From Bacteroidota bacterium (GTDB taxonomy: Bacteria; Bacteroidota; Bacteroidia; CAILMK01; JAAYUY01): a DNA stretch of 37,500 nt. The notes under the pieces are model-generated. The model did no database searches, had not been told where the DNA came from, and was given only the letters and a program-made list of their open reading frames with translations. Shown in pieces: positions 7,531-14,727 of the stretch; the first letter of the stretch is position 1; each line of letters begins with the position of its first letter. The DNA lies in contig JADHTG010000028.1 of assembly GCA_016776505.1 (NCBI GenBank), positions 1 through 37,500 of the forward strand, read 5' to 3'. The translations under genes and the position numbers were made by a program.

Positions 7531-8277
7531 TTGAGTAAACTAAAAGCCATAAGTGAGAAAAGACCTCCCTCCAGGAGCACAGGTTTATTAACGGATGTAT
7601 TGTATTTTCTACTACGAAGGCCAGCACAAAATACTCAAATAAAATTTAAAACATCTGAGGCAAGGGATGAGTACAACCAACGCTTGATGCAGCGAATCGG
7701 CATGGATCCAAACCTCTATTCCGTGCTGAATATTCATAAAATAGGTGTGGATGCTCCTGTAAGTCATGTGTTCAATGAATTATTGAGATGGAACGGAGAT
7801 TCAAGTTGTTGGCCTAACCACATCGCAAAAGTGGATTTAATCGGTGATAACCTGGAGCATTTACAGATTTTACCATTTGGTTTTAAAAAGTATCCTTTCA
7901 GCTTCATGAAAAGTTTCATGGGCATCAAGTTAATCCCTTTGTTCCTGCTTAATCTGCTCCGTATCAAAAACATCCCCGATGATTTTGATTTTGACAATGC
8001 CAGATATCTGTTATATGAATGTACCGGGGGATATCCAATCGGGATATTCACTTTATATGTGCATTCATCTATTCCGTCGATTGGTGAAGAAGCAAAATCA
8101 CAATTGGTTTTTATAGTAGGTTTCAATTATTATGGTAAAAAAGACTGGCAAACTCATAAAAGATGGATTAATAAAATATGGGAAAGTGTTCATAACCGGG
8201 TCACATCCAATGTGTTAAACCGGATGAAGCAATTGGCAGAATGGCGAAGCGATAGGATCCAGAAAAATAAAGATTAG
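7531..8277 (+). CDS. Conserved-looking protein of unknown function, possibly SRPBCC-like
   Basis: 248 residues from a TTG start; an in-frame stop (TGA 7525-7527) lies just before it and no ATG comes early. Residues 75-140 (VDAPVSHVFNELLRWNGD, followed by a WPNHIAKVDLIGD-type segment) read like the start of an SRPBCC/START-like ligand-binding fold, with a later YECTGGYPIGIFTLYVH strand region. The C-terminus has the helix HKRWINKIWESVHNRV. There is no signal peptide and the protein is likely cytosolic. I do not recognise a named family. Its stop overlaps the stop of the convergent GIY-YIG gene by four bases (TTAG). Confidence 0.6.
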   Translation: MSKLKAISEKRPPSRSTGLLTDVLYFLLRRPAQNTQIKFKTSEARDEYNQRLMQRIGMDPNLYSVLNIHKIGVDAPVSHVFNELLRWNGDSSCWPNHIAKVDLIGDNLEHLQILPFGFKKYPFSFMKSFMGIKLIPLFLLNLLRIKNIPDDFDFDNARYLLYECTGGYPIGIFTLYVHSSIPSIGEEAKSQLVFIVGFNYYGKKDWQTHKRWINKIWESVHNRVTSNVLNRMKQLAEWRSDRIQKNKD

Positions 8278-8582
8278 CCCTGTGTCCGCTTTGCCTTTTT
8301 GTTGATTAATTCGAATGCATCTGAACCAGAGATTTCTTCTTTATGACTTAGCATGAACTTAATAATTCTGTTTGTTGTCAGGTTGATAAGTTTGCGTACC
8401 AGGCTTACAGCTTCCGGAAAACTTTCTTTATCTGTAGACCAAAGTAAAATCCATGGAATAGCTTGCTTTGTCGCCATTTCAAGCCCGTTATTATGCCGTC
8501 TTATAGAATTGTCCAGGTGTTTGGTTAAACCTTTGTAAAACTTATTTGCTGAGCTTGAGTAGATAATGTAAACTTGAAACAT
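8274..8582 (-). CDS. GIY-YIG domain nuclease-like protein
   Basis: 102 residues, the size of the small single-domain GIY-YIG proteins (UPF0213/YhbQ-like) abundant in Bacteroidota. The first motif VYIIYS and the second KFYKG stand for GIY and YIG. RRHNNG gives the catalytic-type Arg near residue 28, and FPEAVSLVRKLI carries the conserved Glu helix near residue 57. It may cut branched or damaged DNA, but the role of these stand-alone proteins is not established. It starts at ATG 8582, with a TAGCTTTG -7-like box at 8626-8619 but no matching -33. Confidence 0.85.
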   Translation of the reverse strand: MFQVYIIYSSSANKFYKGLTKHLDNSIRRHNNGLEMATKQAIPWILLWSTDKESFPEAVSLVRKLINLTTNRIIKFMLSHKEEISGSDAFELINKKAKRTQG

Positions 8583-8674
8583 CTAAACCAGAATTGAACT
8601 ATATATTTTATTCTTTAACAAAGCTAAGGATTAAAATACTGAACTCGTGTGGAAATCCATCTGTGAAAATTAGC

Positions 8675-8682
8675 TAAATTTG
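8675..8682 (+). promoter_or_regulatory. Candidate -7 box TAAATTTG upstream of the VOC gene
   Basis: An exact TAnnTTTG match 87 bases before the VOC start. It lies between the arms of a 7-base inverted repeat, GTGGAAA (8649-8655) and TTTCCAC (8683-8689). No -33 TTG is seen at normal spacing. Confidence 0.3.
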
Positions 8683-8769
8683 TTTCCACTTTATTCTCTT
8701 CAATGACTATGAAAATCTACAGACAAATTATTATTAATTGAAAGGAAATACTAAATAAGATCTGATCAT

Positions 8770-9117
8770 ATGCTGAATATACAGGCTGCAAACGTAACTG
8801 TAATGGTTACAAATCTGGATAATGCAATCAAGTTCTACACAGAAATTTTAGGCATGACACTAAAAAACCGTTATGGCCAACACTGGGCAGACCTGGAAGG
8901 ATATGGACTAGCGATTGGACTTCATCCAACGGATAAAAAGATGAAAAGAGCGGATAATCTTCAAATTGGATTAAAAGTACCGGATATTGATAAAGCCATT
9001 ATAGCGTTAGCGCAGAATGGAGTTCATGTCAAAAAAAACAATGAGGACCAGGTCAAACTGGCTTCCTTCATGGACCCTGATAACAACACTTTATACCTTG
9101 TCCGGTCTGATTGGTAG
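8770..9117 (+). CDS. VOC (glyoxalase/bleomycin resistance) superfamily protein
   Basis: 115 residues with two beta-alpha-beta-beta-beta modules. The first is ANVTVMVTNLDNAIKFYTEILGM at residues 7-29. The second is the NLQIGLKVPDIDKAI module from about 64 to the end, with the FMDPDNNTLYLV terminus. In metal-dependent VOC enzymes the last strand usually carries a Glu (GNxLEL). Here the matching position reads LYL, so a classic metal site may be incomplete. Function could be binding or sequestration rather than catalysis. It is a monocistronic plus-strand gene between minus-strand neighbours. Confidence 0.88.
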   Translation: MLNIQAANVTVMVTNLDNAIKFYTEILGMTLKNRYGQHWADLEGYGLAIGLHPTDKKMKRADNLQIGLKVPDIDKAIIALAQNGVHVKKNNEDQVKLASFMDPDNNTLYLVRSDW

Positions 9118-9169
9118 AGATCAAAAAAGGGATTAAGAAATACACTGGCTACATTCACTACCTTCGTTC

Positions 9170-9198
9170 ACTCAAGTCTTCCGCAGGGCGACTTGGGT
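9170..9198. repeat. GC-rich inverted repeat ACTCAAGTC / GACTTGGGT
   Basis: Nine-base arms with one G-T wobble and an 11-base loop, 52 bases past the VOC stop codon. It has no T-run. It could be part of a dispersed palindromic element or an RNA-stabilising 3' hairpin. Confidence 0.5.
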
Positions 9199-9211
9199 GT
9201 TCATAATGATA

Positions 9212-9229
9212 GAAAGACTCCTGTCTTTC
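9212..9229. repeat. Perfect hairpin GAAAGAC-TCCT-GTCTTTC
   Basis: A seven-base perfect stem with a four-base loop, directly after the previous hairpin. It could terminate the VOC transcript, though only three T residues follow within the stem. Confidence 0.4.
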
Positions 9230-9296
9230 AAGTAAAAGCTCACTAAATTATAAGCAATTGACAAATAAGTTGGGATTATGTAAAAAACTAAAATTG

Positions 9297-9368
9297 AGCG
9301 GGAAAGGGGTATCGAACCCCCGACCCTCAGCTTGGGAAGCTGATGCTCTACCCCTGAGCTACTCCCGC
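9297..9368 (-). tRNA. tRNA-Gly (anticodon CCC)
   Basis: On the minus strand a complete cloverleaf can be drawn. The acceptor stem is GCGGGAG with TTCCCGC. The D arm is GCTC...GAGC. The anticodon stem is TCAGC/GCTGA with loop TTCCCAA, so the anticodon is CCC. The T arm is GGGGG-TTCGATA-CCCCT, and the discriminator base is T. It is 72 nt including the discriminator. CCA is not encoded, as is usual in Bacteroidota. It reads the GGG codon. Confidence 0.96.
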
Positions 9369-9425
9369 TTTTAGAGAACTCAAAATTATTAAAATTTTTA
9401 AAGGAATCTTATCCTTTCAGAAAGA

Positions 9426-9968
9426 TTATTTTATCCGCCAGGAAGGCGGAGAATATTCTATGCGATCGATGTCGGTGTTGAAGCAATTCCCATTCGTTCG
9501 CAGTATGACATCCGCCAAGGGTTTCAGTTCGTTAAAACTTTTCTTCAACTGCCTGGCTTCCTCATCATGGATGAGAATGAATAAACCGGGTTGCACATAT
9601 TTCCTCAGGCTGATGCTCTCGCACAAAATAAGCCCATTCCCTGGCATTTGCTTCTGGAAAGAGTCAAATGCTTGCTCTATGAATGCATCTTTTGTCCGGA
9701 TAAAGAAAACATGCCGGGCACCTGCAAGCAGCATTTTTGAGGTGTCTTTACGTCCGCTCCTGTCTTTCTCCTCAAGGATCTCAAAATCAGGGGAAAGTGT
9801 GTCATGTTTCCCGTGAAAAAGATCATCATCGGGGTAGATGGATGTTACTTTCAGCCCGGTGATGGGATATTTGTTTTTATATTTTTCAATGAAATGCAGT
9901 ATAAGGGTGGTTTTTCCCACATTGCGTTTGCTACCGCCCACCAACAGTAAATTCGGATATTCCAGCAT
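9426..9968 (-). CDS. MobB-like P-loop protein, last gene of the tungstate/molybdate uptake operon
   Basis: 180 residues. A Walker A motif, GGSKRNVGKTTL, lies at 11-22. KDTSKMLLAGARHVFF (about 74-89) corresponds to the KDS-x-AGA segment of MobB, and LILCESISL corresponds to its VEG strand. MobB is a GTP-binding helper for molybdopterin guanine dinucleotide synthesis. This protein is a divergent relative, as CES replaces the usual VEG, so the exact role is inferred. It follows wtpC by two bases, a clear operon position. Linkage to an oxyanion transporter supports a metal-pterin role. Confidence 0.75.
   Translation of the reverse strand: MLEYPNLLLVGGSKRNVGKTTLILHFIEKYKNKYPITGLKVTSIYPDDDLFHGKHDTLSPDFEILEEKDRSGRKDTSKMLLAGARHVFFIRTKDAFIEQAFDSFQKQMPGNGLILCESISLRKYVQPGLFILIHDEEARQLKKSFNELKPLADVILRTNGNCFNTDIDRIEYSPPSWRIK
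9434..9450 (-). terminator. Possible operon-end hairpin TCCGCC/GGCGGA
   Basis: A six-base perfect GC-rich stem with a five-base loop overlapping the last codons of the MobB-like gene. It is followed on the minus strand by the A/T-rich stretch TAAAATAATCTTT rather than a clean U-run. It is a weak terminator candidate. Confidence 0.3.
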
Positions 9969-9970
9969 AC

Positions 9971-11029
9971 TTAATTCTTATAAAATTTAACTGATGAAGC
10001 TTTAAAGGATATCCAGGTGCTCTTTCCTGCCGTGAGATCCAGTTCTTTAAATGATTCTCTTGAAACGGAAGCCGATATTCTGACACCGATATCACAGCAG
10101 ATTTCCATCCCAAACCTCGAAGGTATAATTTCCATAATTTCTGCTTCAAAATTATTGGAAGCAGAGGAATCCAGCTTTTTAGCTGATACAGAGATATCCC
10201 GGTCCCTTATCATCACATGTCCCTGTCCATCTTCCATGCCGCTCAACAACAAAAAGCTCAAATCCTTACTGATAATGGCTTTCCGGATTTCCATTCCTGC
10301 CATACTTGTCAGTTCAGCCGGGTAGAAATTTTTAACGCCCCTGAGGCTGGCTACAAAAGGAGATTTTGGATTTTTAAATACTTCTTCAACAGTTCCGATT
10401 TGCATTATCCTGCCTTTTTGAATAATGCCCACATTTTTTGCCAGTGTGAAGGTTTCTTCAAAATCATGCGTAATATGGATGATGGTCAAACCCTGCTGGT
10501 TGAGTTTGCGCAGCAATGACCTCAGGTCAATTTTAAGTTGAATATCGAGCGAAGACATGGGTTCGTCCAGTAAAAGTATTTCCGGTTTCAAGGCAAGTAT
10601 CCTGGCCAGGGCCACGCGCTGTTGTTCCCCTCCTGAAAGTGTCACTGGTTTCCGGCCCAGAATTCCTGAAATACTCATTTCAATAGCTAAACCGCTTATG
10701 ATAGTTTTCTTTTCAGAGGCAGACAGATGGGTGTTTTTTAATGGATAAGCGATGTTTTCATACACGGATAAATGGGGAAAAAGGGCATAATCCTGGAACA
10801 GAAGACCGATTTTCCTGTCCTGTATTTTTTGGTGTGTAATGTTGATGTTTTTCAGGTAGATTGCTCCTTCATCTGCTTTAATCAAGCCGGCAATGATTTC
10901 CAGTATGACGGATTTACCGGCTCCTGATTCGCCCAGCAAAACAAAATAATCCCCTTCATTGACCTTGAATGAGACGTCTTTCAACACAAAATCCTTAAAA
11001 TTTTTCGATATGTTTTTAAGTTCAAGCAT
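9971..11029 (-). CDS. wtpC: Tungstate/molybdate ABC transporter ATP-binding protein (WtpC/ModC-like)
   Basis: 352 residues. The ATPase domain has Walker A GESGAGKS at about 33-40, Q-loop LLFQDYALFPHLS, signature LSGGEQQRVALAR (~130), Walker B ILLLDEPMSSLD (~150) and the H-loop THDFEE. The C-terminal 110 residues form a TOBE/Mop-type domain (IRDRDISVSAKK ... FEAEIMEIIPSRFGMEI) that senses or stabilises in oxyanion importers. It powers the WtpB permease that ends directly beside it: the last base of wtpB is 11030 and this start is 11029. Molybdate, tungstate and sulfate relatives look alike, so specificity is taken from the WtpA neighbour. Confidence 0.92.
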   Translation of the reverse strand: MLELKNISKNFKDFVLKDVSFKVNEGDYFVLLGESGAGKSVILEIIAGLIKADEGAIYLKNINITHQKIQDRKIGLLFQDYALFPHLSVYENIAYPLKNTHLSASEKKTIISGLAIEMSISGILGRKPVTLSGGEQQRVALARILALKPEILLLDEPMSSLDIQLKIDLRSLLRKLNQQGLTIIHITHDFEETFTLAKNVGIIQKGRIMQIGTVEEVFKNPKSPFVASLRGVKNFYPAELTSMAGMEIRKAIISKDLSFLLLSGMEDGQGHVMIRDRDISVSAKKLDSSASNNFEAEIMEIIPSRFGMEICCDIGVRISASVSRESFKELDLTAGKSTWISFKASSVKFYKN

Positions 11030-11818
11030 CTAATGGTCTGTTTGTTTTTCTTTTGACAATAACCGGAGTCCGATAAAAACGAGCAAAGTCACTGCAATAA
11101 ACAGGATGGCAACCGGTTGCGCATACTTAATACCATATGCTCCGAAACGTTCCCAGATAAGAACCGGTGTGATCATGGGGTAATAGGCCACGATGACAAC
11201 AGCCCCAAATTCACTCATACCCCGGGCAAACATCATGATCATGCCTGAAATGATATTTCTCCATGCCAGTGGCAGGGAGATGGTGAAAAAAACCTGGATA
11301 GGAGAGGCCCCTAAATTCAGGGCTGCTTTTTCCAGTCGCTCAGGAACTGAGGCAAAACCATCCCGTGCTGAATTGATTAAAAACGGGATACTTACAAATG
11401 CCATGGCGATGGCAATGCCAAGGGGATTGCCTATAAAACTGATTCCAACTGTTTCAGCCCATCTGCCAAGCATTGAATCCCGGGAAATAACACCGAGAAT
11501 TGCAATACCTGCAGCTGTATGGGGAATAACGATGGGCAGGTCAATAATTCCCAATACGATTTTTTTAAAAGGGAAGTTTTTCCTTGCCAGCAAATAGGCA
11601 AATGGAATGGCTGCGATGGAAAAAAAGAGGGTGGCTGCCATGGCTGTAAACAGGGTCAGCCAGATGCTGTGGTAGACTTCTTTATCCGTCAAAGTTTCGA
11701 AAAGTGTGTTGGGGGTGGTGGAAAGAAAGAGTCCGGCCAATGGGCCCACAATAAATAATAGCACCAGGCCTCCAAGGAGTGCAAAAACAAGATTTCGTAT
11801 GTTGATTTGTTTTTTCAT
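11030..11818 (-). CDS. wtpB: Tungstate/molybdate ABC transporter permease (WtpB/ModB-like)
   Basis: 262 residues from ATG 11818; an upstream TTG at 11845 is less likely. There are about six membrane helices, the first at about residues 10-31. The EAA-type cytoplasmic loop that docks on the ATPase reads PERLEKAALNLGASPIQVFF near residue 160. MFARGMSEFGAVVIVAYYP is the characteristic region of molybdate/tungstate permeases. It lies between wtpC (0-base gap) and wtpA, separated from wtpA by about 100 bases that contain a palindromic repeat. Confidence 0.93.
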   Translation of the reverse strand: MKKQINIRNLVFALLGGLVLLFIVGPLAGLFLSTTPNTLFETLTDKEVYHSIWLTLFTAMAATLFFSIAAIPFAYLLARKNFPFKKIVLGIIDLPIVIPHTAAGIAILGVISRDSMLGRWAETVGISFIGNPLGIAIAMAFVSIPFLINSARDGFASVPERLEKAALNLGASPIQVFFTISLPLAWRNIISGMIMMFARGMSEFGAVVIVAYYPMITPVLIWERFGAYGIKYAQPVAILFIAVTLLVFIGLRLLSKEKQTDH

Positions 11819-11887
11819 ATGTAATAAAGCTGACAGGTGGAACAAATCCAGGGCAAAGATAAAGTGTTTTTTGATGCCCTTCGACTA

Positions 11888-11908
11888 CCTGCCTTGCCGG
11901 CAGGCAGG
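11888..11908. repeat. Palindromic element CCTGCCT ... AGGCAGG in the wtpA-wtpB spacer
   Basis: Seven-base perfect arms (11888-11894 and 11902-11908) flank a TGCCGGC core that is itself part of the palindrome TGCCGGCA. It is strikingly GC-rich against its surroundings and is flanked by CCCTTCGACTA and CGCTAAGG. It looks like a dispersed REP-type element placed inside an operon, possibly a transcript stabiliser or attenuator. Confidence 0.65.
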
Positions 11909-11919
11909 CGCTAAGGAAA

Positions 11920-12873
11920 TCAATGACTTAAGAATCTTTGCCCGTTCTTTTCAATGATGCTTTGTCCTGTTTCTGAAAATAAAAAGTCAAGGAAAAGTTT
12001 TGCATTTTCGGGATTGGGCGGGTTTTTAAGGGTGGCAATGCCATAAATAATTACTTCACCGTATTGTATTATCTTTTCTCCGGGTACTTTTCCATTGATT
12101 CCGAATGAAGCAGTTCGATAATGTTCTGAAAGAGCAGGATTGCCTAAATTAATCGAATCGGGAAGAGACAAAAAGGCCAGGTTCATTTGTTGTGCAATCG
12201 ATTTATATATAAATACATAATCCAGATTGTCCGTCTGCAGCAAAGCGATCAAATCCGTTTCTTTCGGCCGCATATACCTGGCATCCTTTTGGCGAAACTT
12301 TTCCATCAGGCCCGGTTGATTATAATATTTTCCTGCAAGCTGAAGCATCAGCATGGTCCGGTATCCGCAGGGATCGGAATTGGGATCTGACCGTCCAAAC
12401 CTGACATCCTTTTGCAACAAGATATCAAACCAATTGTCCACCGATAAACGCTTGACCTCCCTCGAGTTCTCCTGGTAGCAAATAACCATTTCGTTGGTGG
12501 CAAAACGGATAGCAGTATCCACATATACCGGTATAAGAAAATCTTCGATGACCTTATAATCTGCCGATGCCATGAGGTCACAGTCTCTTTTCAAATCCGT
12601 AATTTTCCGGGCACAGGCCACACTCCCTGCCGCTTCTCTTACTACATTTATTTCAGGATGCAATTTTTCAAATTCTTTTTCCAGTTGCATGAAAGGAATC
12701 GAAAGACTGCCTGCATGGAAGATGATGAGTTCTTTATTCTGCCTGCTTTCTTTCTCCTGTTTGTGCTGACAGGAGATAAGAGAAAACATAATTGCTGTTA
12801 AAAGTATAATTCTTTTAACTCTAAGGCGCAAAGGAACAATAAAATCATGAAGAAATATTATAATGGAATTCAA
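11920..12873 (-). CDS. wtpA: Tungstate/molybdate-binding lipoprotein (WtpA family)
   Basis: A periplasmic substrate-binding protein. HAGSLSIPFMQLEKEFE, REAAGSVACARKITDLKRDCD and FGRSDPNSDPCGYRT are typical of the WtpA branch, which binds tungstate and molybdate, and differ from classic ModA. A lipobox, FSLISC, puts the lipidated Cys at residue 35 of the longest form. The start is uncertain. TTG 12873 overlaps the stop of the upstream small gene (TTGA), giving 317 aa. TTG 12831 gives a tidier signal peptide (RLRVKRIILL). No ATG precedes the signal core apart from the Met inside it. It delivers oxyanion to WtpB. Confidence 0.92.
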   Translation of the reverse strand: MNSIIIFLHDFIVPLRLRVKRIILLTAIMFSLISCQHKQEKESRQNKELIIFHAGSLSIPFMQLEKEFEKLHPEINVVREAAGSVACARKITDLKRDCDLMASADYKVIEDFLIPVYVDTAIRFATNEMVICYQENSREVKRLSVDNWFDILLQKDVRFGRSDPNSDPCGYRTMLMLQLAGKYYNQPGLMEKFRQKDARYMRPKETDLIALLQTDNLDYVFIYKSIAQQMNLAFLSLPDSINLGNPALSEHYRTASFGINGKVPGEKIIQYGEVIIYGIATLKNPPNPENAKLFLDFLFSETGQSIIEKNGQRFLSH

Positions 12874-13097
12874 GATTTCTTAATTAAGCGTCTGAATACT
12901 AAGGTGGTAAGACTACCCAAAGCCATGAAAATGAAACCAGGATGCCCGGGTAAACCCAGCCCAAGACGTAATCGTGCATGCAATACAATAGCCCCCATCC
13001 CTAAACCCAAAAGCATGAGAATCTCGAGCAAGACAGGCAGGCTACGAGACTGATTTAATGAAATGCTTGGAGACTGTTTCCCACTGGTATTTTTCAT
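12870..13097 (-). CDS. Small membrane protein of unknown function inside the Wtp operon
   Basis: About 75 residues from ATG 13097. The basic N-terminus is followed by two hydrophobic segments (about 22-40 and 53-66), with a conserved-looking polar turn between them: LHARLRLGLGLPGHPG. Its start lies 56 bases inside the 3' end of the TiaS-like gene in another frame. Its TGA stop overlaps the possible TTG start of wtpA. Such dovetailing on both sides supports a real, translationally coupled gene. I recognise no named family. It may be an accessory subunit of the importer, but that is inference from position. Confidence 0.55.
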   Translation of the reverse strand: MKNTSGKQSPSISLNQSRSLPVLLEILMLLGLGMGAIVLHARLRLGLGLPGHPGFIFMALGSLTTLVFRRLIKKS

Positions 13098-13776
13098 AAT
13101 TTCTGACCTCATCGACAAGTATTGTTTTTTTATGATTTTTTAATAGGGGTCTGACCCAATCTCCGATAAAAATATTATCTGTTTCTTCCACAGCAATACC
13201 TTCGAAGTTTACAATATTATCAATATCCATCATTTTATACAACTCAAAGGATGAATAAATCCCACTTCTTAAGTTACGCAATCCCCTCAGCCAGATGAAT
13301 CGTCCGTCATTGCCTGTGGATCGCAGGGCGACTGCCGCAAAAGCACCTATAATTCCATTTTTAGTTCCTGTAATGCCTTTCAGGTAAATGGATTGTCCTT
13401 CAACCTGCATTTGTACTTTTTCCTGGTTCAGCATTTTCCTTTTTACAGCCCATCCGAATTTACGATGTTCCTTGCTAAGCATAGATGACTGCGTGATGCA
13501 TAATCCAGCATCAGAACCTTCCTCTGATTCCTGGATGAGGAATTCTTCACAAAGCGGAATAAGTGGTTCCATATCAGTGCATTGAACCTCTAAACATGCA
13601 GCACTGTTTTGAGATGTATAAGGAATATCCGGATGAACAAATAACTGGTGGCGTGTAATGCCCACTAAGCTGCCTAATTTTTTCGCATCGATTAATTCTC
13701 CCAGCTGGCGTGATTTAAAACCCGTTCCCCGGCTTTCCTTGTTGTCAGTATCGTCAAGTCCTATGTAAACAATCAT
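13042..13776 (-). CDS. TiaS-like protein (agmatidine synthetase kinase-domain homologue), first gene of the Wtp operon
   Basis: 244 residues. It begins YIGLDDTDNKESRGTGF, matching the GIDDTDS-xxG-T nucleotide-binding motif of TiaS, the archaeal enzyme that joins agmatine to C34 of tRNA-Ile2. HPDIPYTSQNSAACLEV matches the RLNPNxPxKTRGNAA block, and KGITGTKNGIIGAFAAVAL matches the GRGLIGALAAIG block. The protein stops after these domains. The OB-fold and zinc-ribbon parts of full TiaS (about 420 aa) that hold the tRNA are absent. Bacteria use TilS and lysidine instead, so tRNA agmatidylation is unlikely. Its linkage to WtpABC suggests an ATP-dependent role tied to tungsten or molybdenum. That role is inference. 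Confidence 0.8.
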   Translation of the reverse strand: MIVYIGLDDTDNKESRGTGFKSRQLGELIDAKKLGSLVGITRHQLFVHPDIPYTSQNSAACLEVQCTDMEPLIPLCEEFLIQESEEGSDAGLCITQSSMLSKEHRKFGWAVKRKMLNQEKVQMQVEGQSIYLKGITGTKNGIIGAFAAVALRSTGNDGRFIWLRGLRNLRSGIYSSFELYKMMDIDNIVNFEGIAVEETDNIFIGDWVRPLLKNHKKTILVDEVRNYEKYQWETVSKHFIKSVS

Positions 13777-13895
13777 TCTGGAGTGAATATTCAGCTGTGA
13801 ATGAATTGCAAATTAAGTAGAAATGCGGAGAGGTGGATAGCATAATACTGGTAGTATTATTTTAAATTAGTATTGCGATTTGATGTATTGGATCA

Positions 13896-14603
13896 TTAAC
13901 AGCGGGCCGTTTTCCGCTTTTTGCCAACTCTATTCATGGCAATTATTTTATGGATGTAATCTTTTGCCAGTGGCACTTTGCAAGCTGTGCCTCCCATACT
14001 TACATCTACTTTGCCTATCTTTTCTGCAACAGCTATTGATTTGTCAGTCAATTCCCTAATGTATGTTCCTACGGATATGACAAATCCGTTCATGGTATAC
14101 CGTACCCTGTTTTGTGCTTGATGAACGTTTTTTTCGACCCTGTCAAGAAGCTTGCTGTACACCGCAATATCCAGGTCCTCATCTTTATTTACACCGGCAT
14201 AGTAGGCTAATGTGGCCCATCCGGCAGCTGCTATCCTCTCTGAGTCAGATTCGATCCACTTTAGTCCCAGTTTAAATCCAAAGTCTGTTTCTGCAGCAAC
14301 CCAGGGTACAGTATATTCGTTTAAATATTGCCAATAGGCCTTTTGTATCCAGTCTTCCAGTTGCGATTCTGTGATTTTCTTTTCATCTGCCATCAATCCT
14401 GCAAGGTACATAGCATCCGTATTACCTGTATTAAATAATTCCAAAGACAATTCGTGATTCTTCTTGGTCTTTTTCAGGATTTTTTTCAGATCACCTACTT
14501 TTACTCCGAAGAAAGGTTCTTTTGCACCATGATTTTTCAGGGTATTTTTCGTTCTTTCGTCTCCGTATTGTTCAAGTTCTTTTAGAATTTCATCTGCTGT
14601 CAT
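13896..14603 (-). CDS. DNA alkylation repair (AlkD-like HEAT-repeat) protein
   Basis: 235 residues, all-helical. It matches the COG4912-type AlkD-like family: GVKVGDLKKILKKTKKNHEL, NTDAMYLAGLMADEKK and PWVAAETDFGFKLG are recognisable. Classic AlkD removes N3- and N7-alkylpurines without base flipping. Members of this branch (C-terminal VDVSMGGTACKVPLAKDYI) are usually annotated DNA alkylation repair, but their activity is less certain. The start is ATG 14603. It stands alone on the minus strand, 120 bases from the Wtp operon and 125 bases from the protease gene. Confidence 0.85.
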   Translation of the reverse strand: MTADEILKELEQYGDERTKNTLKNHGAKEPFFGVKVGDLKKILKKTKKNHELSLELFNTGNTDAMYLAGLMADEKKITESQLEDWIQKAYWQYLNEYTVPWVAAETDFGFKLGLKWIESDSERIAAAGWATLAYYAGVNKDEDLDIAVYSKLLDRVEKNVHQAQNRVRYTMNGFVISVGTYIRELTDKSIAVAEKIGKVDVSMGGTACKVPLAKDYIHKIIAMNRVGKKRKTARC

Positions 14604-14727
14604 ATCTATTTTAATTTAAGCCATTTTGATGAATGTTTAATAAATTCAGACATCATCAAAAATATGAAGTTTTTCAAAAGTTTTGCGTATGATTTATGGT
14701 CATTAACTGATCAATTAGCTTGAAGTA

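Noticed and set aside
9118..9425. Genomic island boundary at tRNA-Gly
   Set aside because: I found no integrase gene and no direct repeat of the tRNA 3' end within the window.
11920..12873. Calling the binding protein ModA (molybdate only)
   Set aside because: The HAGSLS, AGSVACARKITDL and GRSDPNSDPCGYR motifs fit the WtpA branch better; affinity for molybdate is still possible.
12847..13053. Plus-strand frame of 68 codons opposite the small membrane protein gene
   Set aside because: It is Pro/Lys-rich with no recognisable pattern and lies opposite overlapping minus-strand genes that fit the operon; taken as a shadow.
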